Part shown: positions 52,768 to 62,106 of the stretch, piece after piece
Layout of the letters: every line of letters begins with the position of its first letter
Position numbering within the stretch: the first letter of the stretch is position 1
Assembly (NCBI RefSeq): GCF_900112845.1
Contig: NZ_FONG01000008.1
Coordinates: forward strand, 1 to 64,000
Length of the DNA stretch: 64,000 nt
Direction of reading: 5' to 3'
Source: Actinacidiphila alni
Lineage (GTDB): Bacteria; Actinomycetota; Actinomycetes; Streptomycetales; Streptomycetaceae
The notes under the pieces: generated by a model
Told to the model about the DNA's origin: nothing
The model's input: only the letters and a program-made list of their open reading frames with translations
Database searches by the model: none
Translations under genes and position numbers: made by a program

Positions 52768-54114
52768 TCAGGCGCGGGCCGCGGCGATCGCCGCGGTCAG
52801 GGCGGCGGGGACGTCCTCGACGAGCAGATGGTGTCCGTCGCGGACGATCTGCCGGCCGCCGACCACGGTGTGCGTCACGTCCGCGCCCGTGGCCGCGAAT
52901 ACGGCGGTCTCGGCGCCCAGCCGGGGCACGGGGCCCGCGGTGCGGACGGAGTCCAGCGCGATCGTGGTGAAGTCCGCGAGCGCGCCCTGCTCCAGCCGGC
53001 CCGCGTCGGGGCGGCCGAGGCTCGCGTGGCCGTCCTCGGAGGCGGCGCGCAGCAGTTGGGCCGCCGTCCAGTGGCCGCGGGCCCGGGTGCGCAGCCGCTC
53101 GTTCAGCTCCATGGCGCGCGCCTCCTCGAACAGGTCGATGACGGCGTGGCTGTCGCTGCCCAGGCTCAGCGGGCTGCCCGCGGCCTTCAGCCGGGGAGCG
53201 GGGCCAATGCCGTCGGCCAGGTCGCGTTCTGTGGTCGGGCACATGCACACGGTGCTGCCCGACCGGCCGAGCAGTCCGATGTCCTCACCGGTGAGGTGCG
53301 TGGCGTGCACGGCGGTCGCCGTCGGCTTCCAGAAGCCGGCGTCCGCCAGCAGCCGGGCCGGGGTGCGGCCGTACGCGGCCAGGCACGCCTCGTTCTCGGC
53401 GGGCTGCTCGGACAGGTGGATGTGCGTCGGCACGCCGTCGGTCCAGCGGGCGAAGGCCGCGTAGCCGTCGGCCGCCGCCGAGACGGCCCGCACCGAGTGC
53501 AGGGCCGCGCCGATGACGGCGTGACCGCCGCCCTTGAGCTGCGACCAGCGCTCGTACCAGCGCTCCGCGCTGCCGTCGCCGAAGCGGACCTGCGGTCCGG
53601 TCAGCGGCTTGTGGCCGTCCCGGCCGAGGCCGCCGTGCAGGTACATGGTGTCGAGCAGCGTGATCCGGATCCCGGCCGCCGCCGCGGCGGCGATCAGCGC
53701 CTCGCCCATGGCGTTGGGGTTGTCGTACGGGGTGCCGTCCTGCTGGTGGTGCAGGTAGTGGAATTCGCCGACCGCGGTGATCCCGGCGAGCGCCATCTCG
53801 GCGTAGACGGCCCGCGCGAGGTCGAAGTACGAGTCGGGGGTGAGCTGTTGGGCGACGCCGTACATGATCTCGCGCCAGGTCCAGAAGGTGCCGGTGCCGA
53901 CCTGGACGGTGCCGCGCAGGGCGCGGTGGAAGGCGTGGCTGTGCGCATTGGCCAGGCCCGGCAGGGTCAGGCCGCGCAGCACGGTCGCGCCGGGGGGCGG
54001 CGCCCCGACGCCGGTACGGACCTCGGTGATCCGCTCGTCCGTCACGGTGAGGGCGACGCCCGGCTCGACATGGGTGCCGAGCCAGGCGTGTTCCAGCCAG
54101 TACGTCAACTGCAC
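52768..54114 (-). CDS. hutF: Formimidoylglutamate deiminase
   Basis: This 448-aa amidohydrolase converts formiminoglutamate to N-formylglutamate and ammonia. It shows [18 protein letters not shown] (HxH), [76 protein letters not shown] and [17 protein letters not shown]. Starts at GTG 54114 behind GGAAGG and overlaps the preceding M20 gene by 10 bp. HutF implies the two-step route that requires a separate formylglutamate hydrolase. Confidence 0.94.
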   Translation of the reverse strand: MQLTYWLEHAWLGTHVEPGVALTVTDERITEVRTGVGAPPPGATVLRGLTLPGLANAHSHAFHRALRGTVQVGTGTFWTWREIMYGVAQQLTPDSYFDLARAVYAEMALAGITAVGEFHYLHHQQDGTPYDNPNAMGEALIAAAAAAGIRITLLDTMYLHGGLGRDGHKPLTGPQVRFGDGSAERWYERWSQLKGGGHAVIGAALHSVRAVSAAADGYAAFARWTDGVPTHIHLSEQPAENEACLAAYGRTPARLLADAGFWKPTATAVHATHLTGEDIGLLGRSGSTVCMCPTTERDLADGIGPAPRLKAAGSPLSLGSDSHAVIDLFEEARAMELNERLRTRARGHWTAAQLLRAASEDGHASLGRPDAGRLEQGALADFTTIALDSVRTAGPVPRLGAETAVFAATGADVTHTVVGGRQIVRDGHHLLVEDVPAALTAAIAAARA

Positions 54115-55391
54115 GCGAGACCTTCCAGTACGTCGGCGAGCGCGGTCACCCCGGCCACGCAGTCGTCCTCGGCGGCCGACTCCGCCGGGGAGTGCGAGAC
54201 ACCGGTGGGATTGCGTACGAACAGCATGGCGGTCGGGACGGCCGCGGCCAGGATGCCGGCGTCGTGTCCCGCGCCGGTCGGCAGGACGGGGACGGTCGCG
54301 GCGCCGCCGAGCAGGGCGGTGAGCCGGTCGCGCAGGTCGTGGGCGAATTCCACCACCGGGGTGAAGGATTCGCGGACGACCGTCACGGCCACGCCGTCGC
54401 GGGCGCCGCGCTCGGTGGCGGCCTGCTCGATGGCGGCGACCAGATCGGCGAGGGTCGCCTCGTCGGCGGCCCGGGAGTCCAGCCAGCCGCGGACGAGGGA
54501 GGCGATCGCGTTGACGCCGTTGGGCTCGACCGCGACCTTGCCGAAGGTCGCGAGCGCGCCCGCCAGCCGGGCCTTCTTGCGGGCGGCCAGCACCGTGTTG
54601 GCGTAGGTCAGCATCGGGTCGCGGCGGTCGTCCAGGCGGGTGGTGCCCGCGTGGTTGGCCTCGCCGGCGAAGTCGAAGCGCCAGCGGCCGTGCGGCCAGA
54701 TCGCCGAGGCGACGCCCACCGCGTCGCCCGAAAGGTCCAGGGCGCGGCCCTGTTCGACGTGCAGTTCGACGAAGGCGCCGATGCGGGCGAGGCGTTCGGG
54801 GTCGGCGCCGATCGCCTCGGGGTCCTGGCCCGCCTTCTCCATCGCGGCGGCGAGGGTGACGCCGTCGGCGTCGCGCAGTTGCCTGGCGTGCTCCGGGGTG
54901 AGCCGGCCCGCCGTCAGGCGGGAGCCGGCGCAGGCGACGCCGAAGCGGGCGCCTTCCTCGTCGGTGAAGTTGACGATCGCCAGCGGCCGGGTAGGGGTGG
55001 CGCCCCGGGCGCGGAGTTCGTCGAGGGCGGCGAAGGAGGAGATGACGCCGAGGGGGCCGTCGAAGGCGCCGCCGTCCGGGACGGAGTCCAGGTGGGAGCC
55101 GGTCACGACGGCGTCGCCCGCGGCGGGGTCGCCGAGCCACGCCCACTGGTTGCCGTTGCGGTCGACCTCGTAGGTCAGGGCGCGGGCCGCGGCCTGGTCG
55201 CGGAACCAGGCGCGGCAGTCGGCGTCTGCCGGCGTCCAGGCGTAGCGGCGGTAGCCACCGGTGCCGCTGTCGCGGCCGACCGGGAGGAGATCCCGCCACA
55301 TGGTGTGGAAGGACGCGCCGGTGGGGGCGGGCTCCGCCTGCGGGCCCCGTTCCGCCGGTTTCCGCGCGGGGGCCGAACCGGCGTCACTCAC
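54105..55391 (-). CDS. M20-family amidohydrolase (allantoate/carbamoylase-like)
   Basis: This 428-aa di-metal hydrolase of the allantoate amidohydrolase / N-carbamoyl amino acid hydrolase group shows [19 protein letters not shown] (His, Asp), [18 protein letters not shown] (Glu-Glu), [12 protein letters not shown] (His) and [24 protein letters not shown]. Family members remove ureido or formyl-type groups. It lies between hutU and hutF with 8- and 10-bp overlaps. The usual HutG is not present in this operon, so N-formylglutamate deformylase activity is inferred. Start GTG 55391. Confidence 0.85.
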   Translation of the reverse strand: MSDAGSAPARKPAERGPQAEPAPTGASFHTMWRDLLPVGRDSGTGGYRRYAWTPADADCRAWFRDQAAARALTYEVDRNGNQWAWLGDPAAGDAVVTGSHLDSVPDGGAFDGPLGVISSFAALDELRARGATPTRPLAIVNFTDEEGARFGVACAGSRLTAGRLTPEHARQLRDADGVTLAAAMEKAGQDPEAIGADPERLARIGAFVELHVEQGRALDLSGDAVGVASAIWPHGRWRFDFAGEANHAGTTRLDDRRDPMLTYANTVLAARKKARLAGALATFGKVAVEPNGVNAIASLVRGWLDSRAADEATLADLVAAIEQAATERGARDGVAVTVVRESFTPVVEFAHDLRDRLTALLGGAATVPVLPTGAGHDAGILAAAVPTAMLFVRNPTGVSHSPAESAAEDDCVAGVTALADVLEGLACS

Positions 55392-57051
55392 CGGAGGTGT
55401 TCTCCCGCATCGGGACGCGGACGCCGCGCTCCGCCGCCACCTCGTCGGCGCGGTCGTAGCCGGCGTCGACGTGGCGGATGACGCCCATGCCGGGGTCGTT
55501 GGTGAGGACGCGGCGGATCTTCTCGGCGGCGAGCGGGGTGCCGTCGGCGACGGTGACCTGGCCGGCGTGGATGGACCGGCCGATGCCGACGCCGCCGCCG
55601 TGGTGGATGGAGACCCAGGAGGCGCCGGAGGCGACATTGACCATGGCGTTGAGCAGCGGCCAGTCGGCGATCGCGTCGGAGCCGTCGAGCATGGCCTCGG
55701 TTTCGCGGTAGGGGGAGGCGACGGAGCCGGCGTCGAGGTGGTCGCGGCCGATGACGACGGGCGCGGCGAGGGTGCCGTCGGCGACCATCTCGTTGAACCG
55801 CTCGCCCGCGCGGTCGCGTTCGCCGTAGCCGAGCCAGCAGATGCGGGCGGGCAGGCCCTGGAACTTGACGCGTTCGCCGGCCATCCGGATCCAGCGGGCC
55901 AGCGACTCGTTCTCCGGGAAGAGGTCGAGGATGGCCCGGTCGGTCTTGTGGATGTCGGACGCCTCGCCGGACAACGCGGCCCAGCGGAAGGGGCCCTTGC
56001 CCTCGCAGAACAGCGGCCTGATGTAGGCGGGGACGAAGCCGGGGAAAGCGAACGCCCGCTCGTACCCGGCGAGTTGGGCCTCGCCGCGGATGGAGTTGCC
56101 GTAGTCGAAGACTTCGGCGCCCGCGTCCTGGAAGCCGACCATCGCCTCGACGTGCCGGGCCATCGACTCCCGGGCGCGCTGGGTGAATTCGGCGGGCTTG
56201 TCGGCCGCGAAGGCGGCCATGTCGTCGAAGTCGATGCCCAGCGGCAGGTATGCCAGCGGGTCGTGGGCGGAGGTCTGGTCGGTGACGATGTCGATCGGGG
56301 CGCCCATGGCCAGCAGCCGGGGCACGAGATCGGCGGCGTTGCCGAGGACGCCGATGGACAGCGCGCGGCGGGCGTCGCGGGCCTCGGTGGCCAGTTGCAG
56401 CGCGTGCTCCAGGGAGTCGGCGCGGACGTCGAGGTAGCGGTGCTCGATGCGGCGCTCGATGGCGCGCGGGTCGACGTCGATACAGATGACGACGCCGCCG
56501 TTCATGGTGACGGCGAGCGGCTGGGCGCCGCCCATGCCGCCGAGTCCCGCGGTGAGGGTGATGGTGCCGGCCAGCGAGCCGCCGAACCGCTTGGCGGCGA
56601 CGGCGGAGAAGGTCTCGTAGGTGCCCTGGAGGATGCCCTGGGTGCCGATGTAGATCCAGGAACCGGCGGTCATCTGGCCGTACATGGTCAAGCCGAGGGC
56701 TTCGAGGCGGCGGAATTCCTCCCAGGTGGCCCAGTCGCCGACGAGGTTGGAGTTGGCGATCAGGACGCGCGGCGCCCATTCGTGGGTCTGCATGACGCCG
56801 ACCGGGCGGCCGGACTGGACGAGCATCGTCTCGTCCTGCTTGAGGCCGCGCAGGGTACGGACCATGGCGTCGAAGGAGTTCCAGTCGCGGGCGGCCTTGC
56901 CGGTGCCGCCGTAGACGACGAGCTTGTCGGGGTGCTCGGCGACCTCGGGGTCGAGGTTGTTCTGCAACATGCGCAGGGCGGCTTCCTGCTGCCAGCCCAG
57001 CGCGCTCAGCTCCGTACCGCGCGGTGCGCGTACCGGCCTCGGTCCCGTCAT
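55384..57051 (-). CDS. hutU: Urocanate hydratase
   Basis: This 555-aa NAD-dependent enzyme converts urocanate to imidazolonepropionate. Family blocks: [52 protein letters not shown], the NAD motif [36 protein letters not shown], the Cys region [17 protein letters not shown], and [30 protein letters not shown] 57051 has GAGGAGG upstream. It is the first gene of the operon and overlaps the M20 gene. Confidence 0.97.
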   Translation of the reverse strand: MTGPRPVRAPRGTELSALGWQQEAALRMLQNNLDPEVAEHPDKLVVYGGTGKAARDWNSFDAMVRTLRGLKQDETMLVQSGRPVGVMQTHEWAPRVLIANSNLVGDWATWEEFRRLEALGLTMYGQMTAGSWIYIGTQGILQGTYETFSAVAAKRFGGSLAGTITLTAGLGGMGGAQPLAVTMNGGVVICIDVDPRAIERRIEHRYLDVRADSLEHALQLATEARDARRALSIGVLGNAADLVPRLLAMGAPIDIVTDQTSAHDPLAYLPLGIDFDDMAAFAADKPAEFTQRARESMARHVEAMVGFQDAGAEVFDYGNSIRGEAQLAGYERAFAFPGFVPAYIRPLFCEGKGPFRWAALSGEASDIHKTDRAILDLFPENESLARWIRMAGERVKFQGLPARICWLGYGERDRAGERFNEMVADGTLAAPVVIGRDHLDAGSVASPYRETEAMLDGSDAIADWPLLNAMVNVASGASWVSIHHGGGVGIGRSIHAGQVTVADGTPLAAEKIRRVLTNDPGMGVIRHVDAGYDRADEVAAERGVRVPMRENTSGE

Positions 57052-57182
57052 CGGTGCGGCCTCCTCGTGTGTGCATCGGGAAATGTGCGTCACGCTTGTG
57101 GGTGTGCCATTCACATCCTGACCAGCTGAATAGCTCTAGTCAACAAGGCCCGGTTGGCAACCGCGGCGGCCGAGGTGGTGGG
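57052..57182. promoter_or_regulatory. Divergent hutU / PLP-protein promoter region
   Basis: A 131-bp gap between the divergent hutU and PLP-decarboxylase-like genes. It has small palindromes AGCTGAATAGCT (57124-57135) and GGTTGGCAACC (57152-57162). Either could be an operator for a hut regulator, but I cannot assign one. Confidence 0.35.
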
Positions 57183-58526
57183 ATGGACGTCATGACGGAT
57201 GAACTGGGAATACGGCGGGGGCACGCGCTGCGTGCCGCGGTGGAGCAGGGGCTGGTCGGTGAGGCGGAACCGGTCGTCGGTCTGCTGGACGTCACCGGCA
57301 TCGAGCGGTCGGCGACGGCGCTGCACGCCGCCTTCGCCACGCCGGGCGTGGCGGTCACCCATACGTTCGCCGTCAAGGCCGCCTCCCTGGTCCCCGTGCT
57401 CGGGCTGCTCGGCGAGTGCGGGCTCGGCGCGGAGGTCGCCAGCCCCGGTGAGCTGGCGCTCGCCCGCGCCGCGGGCATCCCGGCCGAGCGGACCGTGCTG
57501 GACTCCCCCGCCAAGACCGTCGCCGAGCTGCGCGAGGCGCTGGCGCTGGGCATCGCCGTCAACGCCGACAATCCGCAGGAGCTGACCAGGATCGACGCGC
57601 TGGTCGCGGCCGCACCCGCGGGTTCGCCCGTCGCCCCGCCCGTCGGGCTGCGGGTCAATCCGCAGGTCGGCGGCGGCACGATCGGCGCGATGAGCACCGC
57701 GACCGCCACGTCCAAATTCGGCGTCGCGCTGCGCGACCCGGGCGCCGAGGAGTGGGTGCTGCGCGCGTACGCCGAGCGGCCCTGGCTCAACCGGCTGCAC
57801 ACCCACACCGGTTCGCAGGGCGTGCCGCTGGACCTGATGGCCGCCGGCGTACGGGCCGCGTACGACCTGGCCGAGCGGATCAACGCGGCGGCCGGGCGGC
57901 AGCAGGTCGACACCCTCGACATCGGCGGCGGCCTGCCCGTCAACTTCCGCTCCGACGACGTCACGCCGTCCTTCGCCGATTACGCGCGGGTGCTGCGCGC
58001 CGAGATCCCCGGGCTCTTCGACGGCCGCTACGGCATCGTCACGGAATTCGGCCGCTCGCTGCTGGCCAAGAACGGGACGGTGCTGGCCAGGGTCGAGTAC
58101 GCCAAGTCCGCCGGCGGGCGGCCGATCGCGGTCACGCACGCGGGCGCGCAGGTGGCCACCCGTACCGTCTTCGTGCCCGAGGCGTGGCCGATCCGGGTGC
58201 TGGCGCTGGACGGCAAGGGCCGCGAGAAGGGCGGCGAGCCGGTGGTGCAGGACGTGGCGGGGCCGTGCTGCTTCGCCGGCGACCTGGTCGCGCAGGGGCG
58301 GGCGCTGCCGCTGCTGGACGAGGGGGATTACGTCGCGCTGCTGGACACCGGGGCGTACTACTTCTCGAACCACTTCGCGTACAACTCGCTGCCCCGTCCG
58401 GCCGTCCACGCCTACACCGCGGGCGCGGACGGCTCGGTGACCTTCGCGCCGGTCAGAACCGCCCAGAGCCAGGACGAGCTGGTCGCGGAGAGCGGCGGCG
58501 GGCTGCCGGCGCTGCGGCGGGGCTGA
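57183..58526 (+). CDS. Fold-type III PLP enzyme (decarboxylase / D-amino acid deaminase-like)
   Basis: This 447-aa protein is of the diaminopimelate/ornithine decarboxylase-like group. It shows VTHTFAVKAASLVPVLGLLGECG (PLP Lys), VASPGELALARAAGIP, RLHTHTGSQGVPLDLM, DTLDIGGGLPVNFRSDD, and FAGDLVAQGRALPLLDEGDYVALLDTGAYYFSNHF. The family members act on amino acids by decarboxylation or racemisation; the substrate here is unknown. Start ATG 57183 with GAGGTGG. Divergent from hutU, suggesting a link to amino-acid use. Confidence 0.85.
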   Translation: MDVMTDELGIRRGHALRAAVEQGLVGEAEPVVGLLDVTGIERSATALHAAFATPGVAVTHTFAVKAASLVPVLGLLGECGLGAEVASPGELALARAAGIPAERTVLDSPAKTVAELREALALGIAVNADNPQELTRIDALVAAAPAGSPVAPPVGLRVNPQVGGGTIGAMSTATATSKFGVALRDPGAEEWVLRAYAERPWLNRLHTHTGSQGVPLDLMAAGVRAAYDLAERINAAAGRQQVDTLDIGGGLPVNFRSDDVTPSFADYARVLRAEIPGLFDGRYGIVTEFGRSLLAKNGTVLARVEYAKSAGGRPIAVTHAGAQVATRTVFVPEAWPIRVLALDGKGREKGGEPVVQDVAGPCCFAGDLVAQGRALPLLDEGDYVALLDTGAYYFSNHFAYNSLPRPAVHAYTAGADGSVTFAPVRTAQSQDELVAESGGGLPALRRG

Positions 58527-59079
58527 CCGCTCCCGCCGGTCCCCTGCGGCGTCCGCCGCCGGGGGCCGCGTCGCCCGCGGCGATCCCGGTCAGCTGGTAG
58601 GCGGCCGGGTCGCCGTCCGGACGGATCCACAGCAGCGCGTCGCGCTGCCGCTCGATCCGGCCGATCCGCACGGACTTCGCCCACAGGCCGGCGCCGATGC
58701 CGCCGAGCAGCATGCCGCCGGCGCAGGGCAGCGCCCACGAAGAGGCCGCCGCCATCACGAAGGCCGCCAGCAGCCACCACCTGCGGCGGCGCAGCCACGC
58801 CGTGGCCGTCACCCGGCGGTCCTGCAGGAACACCGCTTTCGCGGCCCGCGTCGCCGCCCGCGCCCTTTCCCCGTACCGCCCGCCGCGCACCGCGTACGCG
58901 GCCACCGCCGCCACGATGAACAGCGCCGCCCCGGCCATCACGCCGATCCGGCGCCCCGTCACGCTGAACGTCACCGCCGTCCCCGGCACAGCCGCCACCA
59001 CCCCGGCCCACCACAGCCACAGCGCGGCCGTCCGCACCGTCACCGCCACCCGCGCCAATGTGTACGCCCCACGCACCAC
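58453..59079 (-). CDS. Hypothetical membrane protein, 208 aa
   Basis: I do not recognise this family. The protein has three or four hydrophobic stretches (TAALWLWWAGVVAAVPGTAVTFSV, IGVMAGAALFIVAAVAAYAV, WWLLAAFVMAAASSWALPCAGGMLLGGIGAGLWA) and a basic Arg-rich segment between them. The GTG 59079 start is preceded by GGGAGG. Its 3' end overlaps the 3' end of the PLP-enzyme gene by 74 bp, so the overlapping C-terminus (Pro/Ala/Arg-rich) may be poorly defined. Confidence 0.72.
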   Translation of the reverse strand: MVRGAYTLARVAVTVRTAALWLWWAGVVAAVPGTAVTFSVTGRRIGVMAGAALFIVAAVAAYAVRGGRYGERARAATRAAKAVFLQDRRVTATAWLRRRRWWLLAAFVMAAASSWALPCAGGMLLGGIGAGLWAKSVRIGRIERQRDALLWIRPDGDPAAYQLTGIAAGDAAPGGGRRRGPAGAVSPAAAPAARRRSPRPARPGSGRF

Positions 59080-59210
59080 GCCGCACTCCCTCCCGCTTCC
59101 ACCGGCCTTCACCCGGCAGCACCCGACAAGTGGTGGGGAGGGTAGTCACCCTTTCTCAGATTTCCGTTAAGAAGGCCGGCCTCCGGCCGGGGGCGACACC
59201 ACGGTGGGGG

Positions 59211-60080
59211 CTATTCCGCGAAGAGGGCGCGGGTGGTGGCCTGGGTGTCGAAGGCTTCCAGGCGGGACTGGGCGTCGGGGAGGGCGTCACAGATGGATTC
59301 GAGGAGGACGCGGCCGAGGAGCATGGGTGCGCAGGCGGTGTCGAAGGCGAGGCCGGTGCCGACGGCGGCCGGGAGGAGCAGGTCGGAGTGGGCGGCGACC
59401 GGGGCGAAGGCGCTGTCGGCGACGGTGACGACGGTCAGGCCGGCCTGCCGGGCGTACGCCAGGGTGTCGACGACCTCGCGCGGGTGGCGGGGCAGCGCGA
59501 AGCACAGCAGAGCGGTGGCGCCGGCCCGGACGGCGCCGTCGATGCGGTCGGCCAGCATCGAACCGCCCTCGTCGAGCAGCCGGACGTCGGGGTGCACCTT
59601 GGCGGCGAAGTACGCGAAGCCGCGGGCCTGGGCGCCGGCCGCGCGCAGCCCGAGCACCGGCAGCGGTCGGGAGCCGGCGAGCAGGGTGCCGGCCCGGGCG
59701 ACCGGCTCCGGATCGGCCAGCAGCTCCGCCAGATGCCGCAAATTCTCGATCTCGGCGTGCACGGCCTGCTGGTACTCGTTGTACGCCGCCGCCTCCCGCT
59801 CGGCCGGCGCGGGCGCGACCTCCCGCAGATGACGGCGGAGCGCCGGATATCCGTCGAAGCCGAGCGCGACCGCGAACCGCGTCACCGACGGCTGGCTCAC
59901 CCCCGCCAGCTCGGCCACCTCCACGCTCGACAAAAACGGCGCCTCCGCCGCCTTGCGCACCAGGCAGTGCGCGATCCGCCGCTGCGTCGGCGTCAGCCGG
60001 TGCGCCTCGAAAAGCTTCAGCAACCGCGCCGACGCCCCGCCCGCCGCGTCCCGCGCCGCCGCCGTATCGCTGCTCATCAT
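59211..60080 (-). CDS. RpiR/MurR-family transcription regulator
   Basis: This 289-aa regulator has an N-terminal HTH_6 domain (about residues 25-100: LTPTQRRIAHCLVRKAAEAPFLSSVEVAELAGVSQPSVTRFAVALGF) and a C-terminal SIS domain (about 120-260: PLPVLGLRAAGAQARGFAYFAAKVHPDV, ALLCFALPRHPREVVDTLAYARQAGLTVV). SIS domains bind sugar phosphates, so it should respond to a phosphosugar or similar anion. Start ATG 60080 behind GGACGGGG. An inverted repeat lies 40 bp upstream. Confidence 0.93.
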   Translation of the reverse strand: MMSSDTAAARDAAGGASARLLKLFEAHRLTPTQRRIAHCLVRKAAEAPFLSSVEVAELAGVSQPSVTRFAVALGFDGYPALRRHLREVAPAPAEREAAAYNEYQQAVHAEIENLRHLAELLADPEPVARAGTLLAGSRPLPVLGLRAAGAQARGFAYFAAKVHPDVRLLDEGGSMLADRIDGAVRAGATALLCFALPRHPREVVDTLAYARQAGLTVVTVADSAFAPVAAHSDLLLPAAVGTGLAFDTACAPMLLGRVLLESICDALPDAQSRLEAFDTQATTRALFAE

Positions 60081-60118
60081 GACCCCGTCCACCGGCTCTT
60101 ATTCACCGGAACAAGACT

Positions 60119-60136
60119 CTGCATGACGATATGCAG
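60119..60136. promoter_or_regulatory. CTGCAT-N6-ATGCAG inverted repeat upstream of RpiR
   Basis: Perfect 6-bp arms CTGCAT (60119-60124) and ATGCAG (60131-60136) with a 6-bp spacer, 39 bp upstream of the RpiR gene start. This fits an autoregulatory operator for a dimeric regulator. Inference only. Confidence 0.5.
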
Positions 60137-60176
60137 TCCAGGCAAGGCCCGGCCCCACGAACGGGCTCCGGGCACG

Positions 60177-60731
60177 TCACCCGGAGCGCGGCGTCGTGTA
60201 GAAGGGCGCGGCTCGATGGGCCTCACGACCGACGGCGGCCAGCGACGGCTTCCATAGCACGACGCCATGACGCCGTTCCCAAGCCGCCATGCGCAGGACG
60301 GCCACCATCGTGAGTGTCTGGATCAGCGGGACCATCAGTCCGAGCCAGAGACAGTGGAACCCGGCCCCGCAGACCGCGAGCATCACGACGGCGAACAGCG
60401 CGTTGCGGATCCGTCCTCGGAACAAGGCCTTGCGCTGGTCGTCCGACAATCCGCCCTGCGGGCCCGGCACCGGAACGGCGCTCTCTTGTGCCCGAGCCAC
60501 GCCCGCGCGCCCCGCCAGCAGGCCGATGCCCCAGAACAGTCCGGCTCCGCCGAGAAGCGCGAACTGGACCGGAGTGCTCATGCCCCCGTCCGTCGCGTTC
60601 ACGGGAATGAGCAGCAGCACGGCTACCGCCACGGCCGCGCTTGCCACGGACGCGACTCCCTCACCCATAACGGACGCGACGTACGGCACCAACTGTCGTA
60701 CGTCCACCGGCTGCGCCTCAGTCGACGTCAT
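60177..60731 (-). CDS. Hypothetical membrane protein, 184 aa
   Basis: Unknown protein with about four hydrophobic segments: VASVASAAVAVAVLLLIPVN, FALLGGAGLFWGIGLLAGRAG, ALFAVVMLAVCGAGFHCLWLGLMVPLIQTLTMVAVL. A short polar region with SDDQRKALFRGRIRN joins them. ATG 60731 has GGGGGAGG upstream. It lies 23 bp after the stop of the epimerase gene on the same strand and may be in its operon. Confidence 0.78.
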   Translation of the reverse strand: MTSTEAQPVDVRQLVPYVASVMGEGVASVASAAVAVAVLLLIPVNATDGGMSTPVQFALLGGAGLFWGIGLLAGRAGVARAQESAVPVPGPQGGLSDDQRKALFRGRIRNALFAVVMLAVCGAGFHCLWLGLMVPLIQTLTMVAVLRMAAWERRHGVVLWKPSLAAVGREAHRAAPFYTTPRSG

Positions 60732-60754
60732 GCCGCCTCCCCCGACCACACTCA

Positions 60755-61714
60755 TCAGCCGCCCCTCCCCGGACCCGCTCCCCTGGTGCTGGCGCTCACA
60801 TTAATGCGGGGGCACAGTTCGGCGGCGAGGCCCTCGGCCGGGGAGGGGTGGCGGGGGTGCCAGTCGAGGAGGGTGCGGGCGCGGTGGTTGGTGGCGCCGC
60901 GGAGGCGGTCGAGGTGGGCGACAGGCCAGGCGCCGGAGGTGAGGCGGGTCAGGGCGGCGGAGGTGGGGCGGGGGGCGGGGGCGTCGAGCAGACCGGCCAG
61001 TTCGGGGAGCCAGCGGTGCACCGGGGTGGGGGTGTCGTCGACGATGTTGAGGATGCCGGTGAGGCGCGGCCGTGCCAGCGCGGCGGTCACCGCGCCGGCC
61101 ACGTCCTGGACGTGGGTGAAGGAGAAGACGGCGCGGCCGCCGCCGACCAGCGGCACCTTTCCGGCCCGCACCCGGCGGGTGAAGGCGCCGTCCGCCGCGT
61201 ACGCCGAGCCCGGCCCGTACAGATGGCCGAGGCGCAGCACCAGGCCGCCGGCCCGCAGGGTGCGGGCCTCGGACTCCGCCAGCGCGGCCAGCACCGGCCG
61301 GAGCCGGCGGGGCGCGCCCTCGTGCCACAGGGGCGCGTCCTCGTCGGCGGCGCCCGGCCCCGGCCGGTAGCCGTACGCCAGGCCCTGGCTGATGAATCGC
61401 GCCTCGGGCGCCGCGTCGATCAGATTCCGGGTGCCGTCGGTGCGCAGCACCTCCGGCCGCCCGGAGCCGGGCACCGACGGGGTCGCGGTGACCAGCTGCA
61501 CCACCGCGTCCGGCGGCCCGCAAACCCGGACCGCCCGCAGCAGGCAGCGGCGTTCCAGCACGTCGGCGACGACCGGGTCCGCGCCGGCCGCGACCAGTGC
61601 GCCGGTGTCGCGGCCCGGCCGGACCAGCGCCAGCACCTCGTGCCCGGCGGCGACCAGCCGCGGCACCAGGGCCGCGCCGATGACGCCGGTGGATCCGGCG
61701 ACGAGAACACGCAT
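60755..61714 (-). CDS. NAD(P)-dependent epimerase/dehydratase family protein
   Basis: This 319-aa extended/atypical SDR has the nucleotide motif VLVAGSTGVIGAALVPRLVAAGHEVLALVRP (GxxGxxG). The segment RFISQGLAYGYRPGPG holds a Tyr near the usual active-site place, and YGPGSAYAADGAF and FTHVQDVAGAVTAALARP are family-like downstream blocks. The substrate is not evident. It is divergent from a LysR regulator across 392 bp, suggesting control by it. Start ATG 61714. Confidence 0.85.
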   Translation of the reverse strand: MRVLVAGSTGVIGAALVPRLVAAGHEVLALVRPGRDTGALVAAGADPVVADVLERRCLLRAVRVCGPPDAVVQLVTATPSVPGSGRPEVLRTDGTRNLIDAAPEARFISQGLAYGYRPGPGAADEDAPLWHEGAPRRLRPVLAALAESEARTLRAGGLVLRLGHLYGPGSAYAADGAFTRRVRAGKVPLVGGGRAVFSFTHVQDVAGAVTAALARPRLTGILNIVDDTPTPVHRWLPELAGLLDAPAPRPTSAALTRLTSGAWPVAHLDRLRGATNHRARTLLDWHPRHPSPAEGLAAELCPRINVSASTRGAGPGRGG

Positions 61715-62106
61715 GGGTGACTCCTTCTCACGTCTCAGGGAGGGCGGCGCCGTTCACGGGCGGCGGCCGGGCACCGGCCGGCCCATCCGGCGGGTCGGTC
61801 CGCGCCGGCGCGGCGGGCAGCGTCTGCGGGCCGGTCCCGGCCGCCCGGGCCGGGGACGCCGGCGGGCCGGGCTCCGGGTGCTGCCGAGGACGACGGCGGC
61901 GGTCTTCGTGGTCATGCGGCGCCTGCTCTCTCAGGAAGGGCCGCCTCGCGGAACTCCGGTCCGGGCGGCCTTCGGTCTGGTGACCAGCCTGTTGGGGCCG
62001 CTGATCTGGAACAATGCCGATGTTCAACGCGATCGGTTAGCCCGGCTCACCGATCCGGTACGGGACCGGCGGCGCGTACCGGCCGCCGGGTGAGGGGGAA
62101 GCGGCA
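61715..62106. promoter_or_regulatory. Divergent epimerase / LysR promoter region, 392 bp
   Basis: No convincing gene. The region holds a short inverted repeat GAACA (62009-62013) / TGTTC (62021-62025) with a 7-bp spacer, about 82 bp upstream of the LysR start. It could be a LysR-type binding site. Other sequence shows no clear structure. Confidence 0.45.
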
